DNA of 64,000 nucleotides, taken from the NCBI RefSeq assembly GCF_000816105.1, contig NZ_CP007140.1:1-64000 (forward strand), read 5' to 3'. Each line of letters opens with the position of its first letter. Position 1 is the first letter of the stretch. Positions 53,451-61,296 of the stretch are shown piece after piece. Both the position numbers and the translations under genes were made by a program. The stretch is from Thermococcus guaymasensis DSM 11113. GTDB lineage: Archaea; Methanobacteriota_B; Thermococci; Thermococcales; Thermococcaceae. Below the pieces are notes generated by a model. It was given only the letters and a program-made list of their open reading frames with translations. It had not been told where the DNA came from and did not search any database.

Positions 53451-53519
53451 TCATCCCGCCATCAGCAGTCCAAGAAGGACTGCCAACAATGAAAACAACT
53501 TCAAGTAGTTCACCTTCAC
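53451..53519 (-). CDS. Possible 22-residue hydrophobic peptide or gene remnant
   Basis: GTG 53519 gives VKVNYLKLFSLLAVLLGLLMAG then stop. It looks exactly like a signal peptide h-region without the mature part. GGAGGT of the element's right end lies 11 bases in front. It could be the cut-off start of an exported protein whose gene was destroyed by the element, or a small membrane peptide leading to the next gene. Weak evidence. Confidence 0.25.
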   Translation of the reverse strand: MKVNYLKLFSLLAVLLGLLMAG

Positions 53520-53528
53520 TGTAGTTTT

Positions 53529-53935
53529 CTGACCTCCTCCCTGCCGTGAAGGGTGAGGGTTGCAACGAGTTAACCCCTTGCCAGTGGTGGGGAGGTTTGC
53601 GGGCCCATAACCTACTCGTGTTACCACTTTCGGCTCAGCCCGCGGGCCCGGTCTCGGGCCCATTACCCCTACCGGCCAAAGCCGGATTGGGGTTATCGCT
53701 TTAGGGGCCACCTTACAGGGTTTTAACCGCTCAAGGCGGTTTTGAAAGGACGCTTAACAGCGTCAACCCTCCAATGCTGGAGGGTAACATGAAACCCCTC
53801 ATCCCATCGGGTTGTTCCTTAGTGACCTCTTCAAAGCCTTATTACGCTGGCAAGACTTAAAAGGGTTTCGGTCTATGGGGGGTCGGGCTCTCAATTACTG
53901 CATCCCGCCCTAAAGGGCGAGACTTTCAAAAGAAA
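53529..53935 (-). mobile_element. Protein-less TnpB-type element (PATE-like) / solo omegaRNA-like structure
   Basis: On the minus strand the region starts with CGCCC-TTTA-GGGCG (53906-53919) and ends with CCCTTCACGGCAGGGAGGAGGTCAG (end 53529), the right-end motif seen at 193-218. Between lie hairpins at 53767-53784 (7 bp, four-base loop), 53751-53762, 53725-53741, 53672-53685 (CCGGC/GCCGG) and 53644-53661 (GGGCCCG/CGGGCCC, minus-strand loop AGAC). The last, and the AAACCTCCCC...GGGGTTA stretch (53575-53615), align with bases 90-193 of the left-edge element. No TnpB reading frame is left. The 53376-53528 part and the ~150 bases right of 53935 hold no firm gene. Confidence 0.7.
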
Positions 53936-54088
53936 AAAGTAAACATGAACATCATGATGATTAACGTCCTTGAGCTCGCGACGGAGCTACTCGTTCGCTA
54001 TTTTCCTGTTGTCCGTGATTTGTACTCCATACGGAGTGCCATAGACGTTTCTCATGACTGTTACAGGATTTTGAAACCACTCCTCTAT

Positions 54089-54340
54089 TTATATCTCGAA
54101 GGAGTCCATCGCGACCTTAATCCACCTTAGATATGAGTTGAGTGTCCCCCTGAGGGCGGAGTTATCGGCAGCGGTGAACTCAATGATTATGGCCTTTCCT
54201 TCCCTCCTGAGGTCTATCTCGCTCCTCCGGTACGGCACTGTTTCATGCTCCAGCTTCACGCTCTCGTAGACGACCCGCGCCACTTCCTCGCTTGGAAACT
54301 CGATCTCAATCCTGCCCCTAATGGGTTTCTCCACCTTCAC
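54089..54340 (-). CDS. pcc1: KEOPS complex subunit Pcc1
   Basis: 83 residues. IRGRIEIEFPSEEVARVVYESVKLEHETVPYRRSEIDLRREGKAIIIEFTAADNSALRGTLNSYLRWIKVAMDSFE is the Pcc1 fold (three strands, two helices, with the AADxxALRxxxNS block). It dimerises in KEOPS and binds Kae1, making the t6A modification of tRNA. Its start overlaps the end of the antiporter gene by 23 bases, so translation is coupled. Confidence 0.92.
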   Translation of the reverse strand: MKVEKPIRGRIEIEFPSEEVARVVYESVKLEHETVPYRRSEIDLRREGKAIIIEFTAADNSALRGTLNSYLRWIKVAMDSFEI

Positions 54341-55490
54341 TACCCCCGATTTTGCTTATTATTAGCCCGATGCTGGCAGAGACGAATATGCCGAGTATGC
54401 TGGCAAGGGAAGCCAGTGCATACATGTGCTCGCTCAGGACACCGTAGGAATAGCCGACCTCACCGACGAGCAGGCCCAGCACCCCAAAGCTCGCTATCCC
54501 TGCCGCCCTCGTAAGGGAGACCTTTAAGTCTTTCTCCCAGACGAGCACAGTCGTAAGGAGGATTCTCACGAGATATATTACAACGAAGAAGTAGACCACC
54601 TCAAGGGAGAACTCGGTCTCAAAGTTTATGCCCCTCCAGGCAAAGAATATCGGGGCGAAGATTCCGTACGTAACTCCTGAGATTATCGTATGAACCCTCT
54701 CAAACTGCTTCGTCCCCATAAGGTCGCTGTGGAGCATCAGCCCGACGAGGAAAGCCCCGATGCTGAAGTGGAGGCCAAGCTCCTCGCTTATCAGGGCCAG
54801 GGAGGTCGCGAGTATCATCACCATGCCGAAGACAGCCTCATCGCTCTTCAGCCTGCGGAGCCGGGTGATAATCCACACCCGGTGTTTTATGCCAAGGACG
54901 TAGTTTATTCCTAGGACGGTGCCCAAGAAGAGCGCGTCTTTCACGAGCTCAAAGGCTATCTCAAGGTAGCTAAGGTGGTGGAGCTCGAAGTTTATGAGAA
55001 GGTACAGAATAACAAGGGCACCAACCTCACTTATCACGGCGTAGGAAAGTGCAACGTGGAGAAACTCCTGCCCAAAGAAGCGCGTGAGCCTGAGCACTAT
55101 TGGGGCCGAAGCTACCGCAAGGATTGCGGCCACTATGAAGTTGTCTGTCTCAATCCGGTAACCGGTAAAGGGTAGTGTCAGGAAAAACATCGTCACAAGA
55201 GTAACCACGTATATCGGGAAGCTCTTCCTGCCCCCCAGGCGAACCTCTTCTGGAGTGAGCTCAAGGCCCGCGTACATCATGAGGAAAAAGACTCCAAGCT
55301 CAGCGAGGAGACTGAGTTCCTCCCTAGGGAGGTCGTGGAGAACGACACCGAGGAGAAGACCTGCGGAAATCTCACCCAAAAAGCCGGGATATCCCAAGCG
55401 CTCTGCAATCTCGGCTAACACTCTAGCAACGGCGATTATGATGAAGACGTAACCTATGACATCGAAGGCCACGGAAAGTTCCCCCCACAT
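54318..55490 (-). CDS. CPA2-type cation:proton antiporter
   Basis: 390 residues, 12-13 helices, no TrkA-N domain. IAVARVLAEIAERLGYPGFLGEISAGLLLGVVLHDLP and ELGVFFLMMYAGLELTPEE at the front, EVGALVILYLLINF, and LHFSIGAFLVGLMLHSDLMGTKQFERVHTIISGVTYGIFAPIFFAWRGINF are Kef/NapA-type blocks. Exchanges Na+ or K+ for protons across the cytoplasmic membrane. Upstream of pcc1 on one message. Confidence 0.88.
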   Translation of the reverse strand: MWGELSVAFDVIGYVFIIIAVARVLAEIAERLGYPGFLGEISAGLLLGVVLHDLPREELSLLAELGVFFLMMYAGLELTPEEVRLGGRKSFPIYVVTLVTMFFLTLPFTGYRIETDNFIVAAILAVASAPIVLRLTRFFGQEFLHVALSYAVISEVGALVILYLLINFELHHLSYLEIAFELVKDALFLGTVLGINYVLGIKHRVWIITRLRRLKSDEAVFGMVMILATSLALISEELGLHFSIGAFLVGLMLHSDLMGTKQFERVHTIISGVTYGIFAPIFFAWRGINFETEFSLEVVYFFVVIYLVRILLTTVLVWEKDLKVSLTRAAGIASFGVLGLLVGEVGYSYGVLSEHMYALASLASILGIFVSASIGLIISKIGGSEGGETH

Positions 55491-55565
55491 AATGTGGAGT
55501 TGGGAGTTTAAATAGTTTGAGAGCGCATACTAAAGGCTTTTTAGGACGGAAAAGAATTGGCTAAC

Positions 55566-55973
55566 ATGAGGCACTACGAGTTAATCAAGGTTAAGGAAGA
55601 CGGAAAGCTGGAGCTTCCCCTTGAACTTGCGTATGAACTCGGACTCGTTAAGGGGGCGTATTTTCTCGTGGAAGTGGACACCGACCTCAAGGAGGCCCAC
55701 CTTGAGCGCGTTGCACTTCCAGGAAAGAAGCTCGTAGAGGCGGAGCTCGTAGTGGAGGACAGACCGGGAGTCCTTGCCAAGGTCACCGGGCTCTTGGGGA
55801 AGCACGGAATAAACATACTATTCAGCGAGAGCGAAGAGCTTGTTGAACTCGGACTCTCTGCCATAGTCACCATAGTTGACGTCAGCGGGAGCAGGATATC
55901 GCTTGAAGAGCTTGAAAAGGAGCTTATGAAGGTTGAAGAAGTCAAAGAGCTAAAGCTCCGCGAGATAGAGTAG
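55566..55973 (+). CDS. AbrB-like plus ACT-domain protein
   Basis: 135 residues from ATG 55566. The first ~50 residues (KVKEDGKLELPLELAYELGLVKGAYFLVEVDTDLKEAHLERVA) look like a swapped-hairpin AbrB/MraZ-type DNA-binding unit; residues 60-135 are an ACT domain (AELVVEDRPGVLAKVTGLLGKHGINILFSESEELVELGLSAIVTIVDVS), which binds small ligands such as amino acids. A ligand-responsive regulator is inferred. Divergent from the antiporter; its 3' end overlaps that of the Mrp operon by 24 bases. Confidence 0.72.
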   Translation: MRHYELIKVKEDGKLELPLELAYELGLVKGAYFLVEVDTDLKEAHLERVALPGKKLVEAELVVEDRPGVLAKVTGLLGKHGINILFSESEELVELGLSAIVTIVDVSGSRISLEELEKELMKVEEVKELKLREIE

Positions 55974-57437
55974 CAGGAGCAAAAAGAGCGCGAAGAGCAT
56001 TGCCCCTGTGTTGACCTCGCCGGGCTTCACGTCCTCTTTTTCCAGTGTCAACTCAAAGACACCGGCCATTTTGAACAGCAGGAACAGTAAAATGCCCGCC
56101 AGGAGCAGGTAAACGTCTGTCACCTTTGGGACTGCGCCCAGGACGAGGCCGCCAACAAAAGCGGCCAGCGCCAGGGCAAACGAGGCAAACTTCCACGAGA
56201 GCGGAAGGGCAGGGGCTTCCCCCTTCGTCAGGTAGTAGTTGAGCTTCGTAAACGAGACCAGAGTCCCGACGCTTCCGGCCAGGACTGCCCACTTCCATGC
56301 CCCTGCGAGGCCGGAGGAGATAAGCCCCTTGGCGTATGAGCCTATGAAGGGCGAAACCCCCCCTATTGCCAGACTGAGCATCAGCACGGAGAGCGCCATG
56401 AGAGGGGCGTTTTTATACCCAAATTCGCCCAGCTTCCTCGACTTCTTTCCGAGGCTTCCGACGCTCAAAAAGAGACCCCCCTTGAAGAGGGAGTGGGCCA
56501 TGGCGTAGTAGGCTGCCCCCACAAAGTTCATGCTCGCTATTCCGAGGAGGACGTAACCCATCTGGGAAACCGTGTGATATGCGAGCAGCCTCTTAGCGTC
56601 CTTCTGGAGGAGCGCCATGGCGACGCCGAAAAATATGGAGGCAACTGCCAGAACCATGGCCGTTTCACTAAGGCCCTCGCTGACGGGAAGGGCCGAGAAT
56701 ATGAGTATCATCCCGTAGGCTGGCGCTTTGACGACAGCACCGCTCAAAAGGGCACTGACGGGGGTCGGCGCGAGGGAGTGGGCGTCCGGCAGCCAGACGT
56801 GGAGGGGAAAGATACCCGCTTTCAGGAGGAGGGAGGCGAAGGCTATCGCGATGGCGACGTTTATCTCTTTCGAGGGCATCACGCTCTCCGAGATGAGTTC
56901 AAGGTTTAGATAGCCCGTCTTGAGGTAGATTACCCCAATCGAGAAGACGAAGAAGTAGGAAGCAAGCAGAGAGAGCATCAGGTATTTGTAAGCCGCCCTG
57001 ACTGCTTTCCTCTTGCCGGACGACCCGACGAGGGCAAATGAGGAAACAGAGGCGATTTCCATGAAGATATAGAAGTTAAAGAGGTCTCTGCTTATGAAGG
57101 CCCCAAGTAGACCGGCATGGAGGAGTAGGAGCAGGACGAAGGCCTTCACTTCCCTGAAGTAGTCCAGCGAGTAAACGGCAACCGCGGTGAAGAGGATGAG
57201 CTCACCGAGCACCAGTGGAGTATTGTAGACGTCTAGTGAGACCTCTATGCCCCCAATTCGAGGCCAGCCCCCGACCACCTCATTTCCGGCCTTCTCAAAG
57301 AGGAAAACCGCCCATGGGGCTACAGCCCCAGCGAGGAATGGATACTTCGCCAGTTTTTCAAGCCTCAGCGGGACAGTGAGGGCAGTGAGGAACGCAAAGA
57401 GGAGAGGCAGCGCGGCGAGGAGGACTATCAAGCCCAT
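55950..57437 (-). CDS. mrpD: Mrp antiporter subunit D (NuoN/MnhD-like)
   Basis: 495 residues, about 14 helices. Antiporter-like core: FNFYIFMEIASVSSFALVG (conserved Glu in helix 5), AIAFASLLLKAGIFPLHVWLPDAHSLAPTPVSALLSGAVVKAPAYG (Lys of helix 7, broken helix), KRLLAYHTVSQMGYVLLGIA, and MAHSLFKGGLFLSVG. The only large antiporter-type subunit of this operon and its last gene. Moves Na+ or H+. Confidence 0.9.
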   Translation of the reverse strand: MGLIVLLAALPLLFAFLTALTVPLRLEKLAKYPFLAGAVAPWAVFLFEKAGNEVVGGWPRIGGIEVSLDVYNTPLVLGELILFTAVAVYSLDYFREVKAFVLLLLLHAGLLGAFISRDLFNFYIFMEIASVSSFALVGSSGKRKAVRAAYKYLMLSLLASYFFVFSIGVIYLKTGYLNLELISESVMPSKEINVAIAIAFASLLLKAGIFPLHVWLPDAHSLAPTPVSALLSGAVVKAPAYGMILIFSALPVSEGLSETAMVLAVASIFFGVAMALLQKDAKRLLAYHTVSQMGYVLLGIASMNFVGAAYYAMAHSLFKGGLFLSVGSLGKKSRKLGEFGYKNAPLMALSVLMLSLAIGGVSPFIGSYAKGLISSGLAGAWKWAVLAGSVGTLVSFTKLNYYLTKGEAPALPLSWKFASFALALAAFVGGLVLGAVPKVTDVYLLLAGILLFLLFKMAGVFELTLEKEDVKPGEVNTGAMLFALFLLLLLYLAEL

Positions 57438-57724
57438 TCACCCCCGTTGCGCAGTATCATTGCCAGGGCCAGGGCGGTTATCGCGACGTCAACGACGAGC
57501 GTCGTCAGCATCAGCGTGGCCGGGAGTGGGTCAACGGGATTCGAGGGCATTATTGGGAAGTCCCCGCCCTCAATGTAGCCGGCCCCGACGAAGAAGAGCA
57601 CTAACCCGATGGAGAGCACGTTGATTGAGAGCACCTGCTTGAGAGGTTTTTCCTTTGAAATCAGCCCGTAGAGGCCTATGAGCATCACGATTATTCCAGC
57701 GGTTTCGGCGTTAATCACGGTCAA
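57428..57724 (-). CDS. mrpC: Mrp antiporter subunit C (NuoK-like)
   Basis: 98 residues, three helices; GLYGLISKEKPLKQVLSINVLSIGLVLFFVG and DPLPATLMLTTLVVDVAITALALAMILR are MnhC/NuoK blocks, with PATLMLTTLVVDVA near the usual Glu region. The start is a TTG at 57724 or GTG at 57718. Overlaps mrpB and mrpD by 14 and 10 bases. Confidence 0.88.
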   Translation of the reverse strand: MTVINAETAGIIVMLIGLYGLISKEKPLKQVLSINVLSIGLVLFFVGAGYIEGGDFPIMPSNPVDPLPATLMLTTLVVDVAITALALAMILRNGGEWA

Positions 57725-58118
57725 CCCACCTCGACAGGACGTAGAATACGAGGACGAAGGACGTGCCCACCTTCAGGGCGACGCCTATGTTGAACGTCAT
57801 TACAGTGCCCCCTGGGATATATAGGCGGAGAAAGTTCAGGAAGAACGCCCCAAAGGCCAGCCCTATCAAAGCGATACCCACCACCCAGAGTGCGGAAGCT
57901 GACTCCACGAGCTGGACAGTTCGGAGCGGAAAGTGCTTCTTCGTCCTCCGGTATCCATAGGCGGTCATGAGAAGTATGACGCTGACGGCGAAGAGGACAC
58001 CCGCCTGAAAGCCGCCGCCGGGGCTCTCGTAGCCGTATATCGTCAGGTAGGCCCCATAAGTGACGAGGAACGGGGCGATGAGCTTTGTGGTGGTTCTGAC
58101 CACGAGGCTCATCTTCAT
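57711..58118 (-). CDS. mrpB: Mrp antiporter subunit B (MnhB)
   Basis: 135 residues, four helices; LIAPFLVTYGAYLTIYGYESPGGGFQAGVLFAVSVILLMTAYGY (SPGGGFQAG is the MnhB signature), and GGTVMTFNIGVALKVGTSFVLVFYVL. Overlaps the MbhE-like gene by four bases. Confidence 0.9.
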   Translation of the reverse strand: MKMSLVVRTTTKLIAPFLVTYGAYLTIYGYESPGGGFQAGVLFAVSVILLMTAYGYRRTKKHFPLRTVQLVESASALWVVGIALIGLAFGAFFLNFLRLYIPGGTVMTFNIGVALKVGTSFVLVFYVLSRWVDRD

Positions 58119-58357
58119 ATTTTCCGCCTCCCCAGGAGCAGGTAGAAACCGGTCACCGCCGCGAAGAGGAGCGTCGCCTCGCCGAGGCTGTCGTAGGCCC
58201 TCCAGTCGGCGAGGATTGCCGTAACCAGGTTGGGAATCCCCACTTCCTTCCAGTGGGCCACGTAGTAGGCGTAGCTCCCCACGGCCTTGGTGTAGTCGAG
58301 GCTCAGGAGCTCGACCAGGAGACCCCCGCTGAGGAGCAGGGCAAGGAGGCGCTTCAC
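58115..58357 (-). CDS. MbhE-like subunit (piece of MrpA C-terminus)
   Basis: 80 residues, two helices with LADWRAYDSLGEATLLFAAVTGFYLLLGRRK, the block that in bacterial MrpA forms the last helices and in Mbh complexes is subunit E. Stop/start overlaps on both sides of four bases. Confidence 0.82.
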   Translation of the reverse strand: MKRLLALLLSGGLLVELLSLDYTKAVGSYAYYVAHWKEVGIPNLVTAILADWRAYDSLGEATLLFAAVTGFYLLLGRRKI

Positions 58358-58584
58358 TCCCCCACCTCCCTTATAGTGTAGAGGAAAAGGCCCGTCACTA
58401 TCGCCCCGACGACGACCGCCGAGAGCGCAACATCGGGGGCCCTGAGCTGGATGAGCACCACCGTGAAGACTAACCCGAGCAGGCCGTAGCGGAGGACGGC
58501 CGAGATGAGCCTCTCAGCTTCCACCACTGAAATGGCGAGGAGTATTATCGCCATGAGGAGCACTTCATGGATTATCCCAGGCAT
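58354..58584 (-). CDS. DUF4040/MbhD-like subunit (piece of MrpA C-terminus)
   Basis: 76 residues, three helices, with LRYGLLGLVFTVVLIQLRAPDVALSAVVVGAIVTGLFLYTIR, the DUF4040 block (APDVAL) that is part of MrpA C-terminus in bacteria and stands alone in Mbh. Overlaps mrpG by 20 bases. Confidence 0.85.
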   Translation of the reverse strand: MPGIIHEVLLMAIILLAISVVEAERLISAVLRYGLLGLVFTVVLIQLRAPDVALSAVVVGAIVTGLFLYTIREVGE

Positions 58585-58879
58585 ACATATCCACCGTCGC
58601 TTTGGGTTTTATCCCGCTCTTGTAGGCCGCCCTCGCTATCGCGTGGCTGACCATGGGGTTTATCATCGCTATCGTGAGGGCTATCACGAAGAACTTGAGC
58701 TTCACGACGAGGGGGAAGTCTGAGGCTATGGCGAGCGCGGTAAGTATGCTTATCGCACCCCCGGTGTCGCATTTGGCCGTGGCGTGGAGCCTCGTGTAGA
58801 CGTCGGGAAACCTGAGGAGGCCGAGCGTCCCGAAGAACATTATGAAGAGCCCGAAGAGGAGGAAGAGGGCTTCTATCAC
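58565..58879 (-). CDS. mrpG: Mrp antiporter subunit G
   Basis: 104 residues, three helices; FFGTLGLLRFPDVYTRLHATAKCDTGGAISILTALAIAS is the MnhG signature. Overlaps mrpF by four bases. Confidence 0.9.
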   Translation of the reverse strand: MIEALFLLFGLFIMFFGTLGLLRFPDVYTRLHATAKCDTGGAISILTALAIASDFPLVVKLKFFVIALTIAMINPMVSHAIARAAYKSGIKPKATVDMYAWDNP

Positions 58880-59148
58880 GACCTCACCTCCATGTACTTG
58901 GCTATGATGAGGCCTCCCACCGCGTTGACCATGAGGAGCACGATGCTTATGTCGAGGAGGTAAGGGGCGTCGTAGAGGAGCGCGAGCATCGCTATTATGA
59001 CGACGGCCTTTGTTGTGGCAGTGTTCAGCGCCACCGCCCTGTCCGCGAGGGTTGGGCCGAAGAGGACGCGGTAGCTGACCAGCGTTGCCGTGAATATCAG
59101 GAAGGCTACCGCGTAGGGCAGAATCACCAGAAGATTTTCTTCAGCCAT
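58876..59148 (-). CDS. mrpF: Mrp antiporter subunit F
   Basis: 90 residues, three helices; RVLFGPTLADRAVALNTATTKAVVIIAMLALLYDAPYLLDISIVLLMVNAVGGLIIAKYME matches MnhF (GPTxADRxVALNxxT). Overlaps mrpE by 25 bases. Confidence 0.9.
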   Translation of the reverse strand: MAEENLLVILPYAVAFLIFTATLVSYRVLFGPTLADRAVALNTATTKAVVIIAMLALLYDAPYLLDISIVLLMVNAVGGLIIAKYMEVRS

Positions 59149-59729
59149 TCCTCCAGCTCCCCCTTAATCTTCATTCCCATCTTCTCCTGGTCGAGGGTCT
59201 CGACATCAATCCAGTGCACGTAGAGGTAGGCCTCCCCAAGCTTCTTGTCAACGTCGAGGGTGAGCGTCCCCGGAGTGAGGGTTATGGAGTTCGCCAGGAC
59301 GGTGAGCCCGGTGTTCGAGTGGAGGTCGGTCTTTACCTTCACTATCCCGGGGTTTATGTCCATCAGGATAACGTTTCTCACAACGCGGAGGTTGCTCTCA
59401 AGTAGACGGAACGCCATGATGAAGAGGTACTGGGGAATCAGGAAAAGGAATATGTAAAGCGCCTTGGACAGCAGATGGCCCGTCTGCCTTATATCGTCGG
59501 TCAGGAAGTCCCTTGTAATGAGGGCCACGATGAAAGTGACCACAGCACCCGTTGCGAGGTGAGGAGGCGAGAACTTTCCGCTCACAACCACCCAGAAGGC
59601 GAAGAGCGCCAGCCAGGTGATGCCCACCCTCTCCCAGGCGGGGAGCTTCTTCGCCTCGTAGCTCTCATAGAGAACCCTCTTTCGAACTTCCTCAAGACGG
59701 CTTCGAAGATAGAAGTGGATGCGGCTCAT
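59124..59729 (-). CDS. mrpE: Mrp antiporter subunit E
   Basis: 201 residues. A ~25-residue hydrophilic start, helices (ITWLALFAFWVVVSG, HLATGAVVTFIVALITRDFL, LYIFLFLIPQYLFIMAFRLLESNLRVVRNVI), then the MnhE block PGIVKVKTDLHSNTGLTVLANSITLTPGTLTLDVDKKLGEAYLYVHWIDVETLD. First gene of an eight-gene run. No separate MrpA N-terminal antiporter subunit and no hydrogenase gene occurs with it. Confidence 0.9.
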   Translation of the reverse strand: MSRIHFYLRSRLEEVRKRVLYESYEAKKLPAWERVGITWLALFAFWVVVSGKFSPPHLATGAVVTFIVALITRDFLTDDIRQTGHLLSKALYIFLFLIPQYLFIMAFRLLESNLRVVRNVILMDINPGIVKVKTDLHSNTGLTVLANSITLTPGTLTLDVDKKLGEAYLYVHWIDVETLDQEKMGMKIKGELEEWLKKIFW

Positions 59730-59833
59730 ATTGCTTATTTATGCCTTCAACCTAAAAAGCCTTTTGAAAGGATTCCCAGATCTGTGAAGGGCCAGAAAAC
59801 TGCAGGCACAACAGGAAGAGTGTTGAAAACAAC

Positions 59834-60484
59834 TCACTCTCCTTTCTCATCTTTTTGCTGCTTGGCCGGTTTCTTCAGAAGGGCTTCCTTGTAGTCCCAT
59901 CTCCGCCCGTCTTCCATAATCCAGATCTTCACGAGGATCAGCGGGCCGACTGGCCTCTCCTTTGTGACGTCGAAGCGGTAGAAGTTTACAGCCATCCCCC
60001 TTGGGTAGTTCTCGATTACTCCGATAACGTCGGTGTTGTTCTTGTCGGCTATCGTCTGGAGGCTCTTGTTGCCCCTCGGCACGAACTTTCCGCCGGTCAG
60101 CTCCGCAAAGACTTGTGCGAAGGCCGTGTGGTCTATTCCAACACGCTTGGCAGTAGTGACGACGAAGGCCATATCCTCGCGGATCGGCCTCAGGTTCCTG
60201 AAGCCTATCTCGCGCTGGAGTTTTATGCCGTGGAGATAGAGGTAGCCGAGGTAGCCCCAGTCCTCCGGGTCAACCTTGATGAAGGTCATCTTGAGCGGGT
60301 TTCCCTTCCAGACGTTGATGATGAGAAGCCGCTCGTAGCCCCTGTCGTAGGCCTCCATGAGAAGGTCCTGGATAGTCTTCTTTCCCCTCGTTAGGTAGAG
60401 GGAGTTGGGGAACACCTTCTCCAGGTCGTGACCGAAGCTCCTCGTCCTCCTGGTGGGTCTGTGTGAAGTCGTTATCAGCATCAT
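59834..60484 (-). CDS. Brix-domain ribosome biogenesis protein (Imp4-like)
   Basis: 216 residues. LITTSHRPTRRTRSFGHDLEKVFPNSLYLTRGKKTIQDLLMEAYDRGYERLLIINVWKGNPLKMTFIK is the archaeal Brix/Imp4 start; DVIGVIENYPRGMAVNFYRFD and a basic tail follow. Its eukaryotic relatives bind pre-rRNA during subunit assembly. Single gene; the ~105 bases to mrpE and the ~140 bases on its other side show no further gene. Confidence 0.88.
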   Translation of the reverse strand: MMLITTSHRPTRRTRSFGHDLEKVFPNSLYLTRGKKTIQDLLMEAYDRGYERLLIINVWKGNPLKMTFIKVDPEDWGYLGYLYLHGIKLQREIGFRNLRPIREDMAFVVTTAKRVGIDHTAFAQVFAELTGGKFVPRGNKSLQTIADKNNTDVIGVIENYPRGMAVNFYRFDVTKERPVGPLILVKIWIMEDGRRWDYKEALLKKPAKQQKDEKGE

Positions 60485-60627
60485 AGCATTCCTTAGCTCC
60501 GGTGCAGAGTTAAAAACCTTTTCCCAGACTCGGCAGAATTTCCCAAAGTTCTTCCAATCCTGCGTTTAAAGGAGCCTTGATGCCCCGTTCCATCACCTTC
60601 AAAGACTAAGAAAGGAGGACGGCGCAG

Positions 60628-61296
60628 TCAGAACTTAAAATATACCTTAAGAAAACGAAAAACGTCCCTCGGCCCAAACCGTCCCTCCCTGGCATCATCG
60701 TATATCATGCCCACTGGGACTTCCCTTATTCTCGCGCCCATCCTCGCCGCCTTCAGGAGCATTTCAGTCTCAACCTCATACCCCTCGCTCTCTATCTCCG
60801 GGAGGAACTCCCGCCTGTAGGCCCTGAACCCGCTCTGGGTGTCGTAGACGTACCCCCTGAGCTTGAACCTTATGAGCCTCGTCGTTATTATGTTGCTGAG
60901 CCTCCTGTGGAAAGGCCTCTTGCCGGCCTCCTCGACCTTTCTGGCACCGATTACCAGGTCGGCCTCGCCAGATATTATCGGCTCCACGAGTTTGATTGTC
61001 TCCTCAGGCTTGTGCTGGCCGTCTGCGTCCATAAAGACCACGATGTCACCCCCGGAGTGTCGGATTCCTTCACGCATTGCACAGCCCTTGCCGCAGTTCT
61101 TTCCAAGACGAACTGCCTTTATCCGGGCGTCTTTCCTGGAAAACTTCTCTGCAACTTCATAGGTCCCATCGCTTGAGCCATCGTCCACCACCACTACCTC
61201 GTCCACGAAGTCAGGCATTCTCTCCAGCACTTTTGGAAGCCTCTCCGCTTCATTGTATGCTGGAATGATGACACTGATTTTCTTTCCGCCGAGCAT
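60628..61296 (-). CDS. Family 2 glycosyltransferase (dolichyl-phosphate sugar synthase-like)
   Basis: 222 residues. GT-A fold: ISVIIPAYNEAERLPKVLERM, VDEVVVVDDGSSDGTYEVAEKF, GKGCAMREGIRHSGGDIVVFMDADGQHKPEETIKLV (DxD), VIGARKVEE, and YDTQSGFRAYRREFLPEI, typical of transferases that charge a polyprenyl phosphate. No membrane helix at the C-terminus. Starts right after the panB stop, so they share a message although their pathways are unrelated. Confidence 0.85.
   Translation of the reverse strand: MLGGKKISVIIPAYNEAERLPKVLERMPDFVDEVVVVDDGSSDGTYEVAEKFSRKDARIKAVRLGKNCGKGCAMREGIRHSGGDIVVFMDADGQHKPEETIKLVEPIISGEADLVIGARKVEEAGKRPFHRRLSNIITTRLIRFKLRGYVYDTQSGFRAYRREFLPEIESEGYEVETEMLLKAARMGARIREVPVGMIYDDAREGRFGPRDVFRFLKVYFKF

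Noticed and set aside
53945-54130. 61-codon frame MNIMMINVLELATELL...
   Set aside because: No ribosome site or clear TATA box, overlaps the end of convergent pcc1, no recognisable fold.
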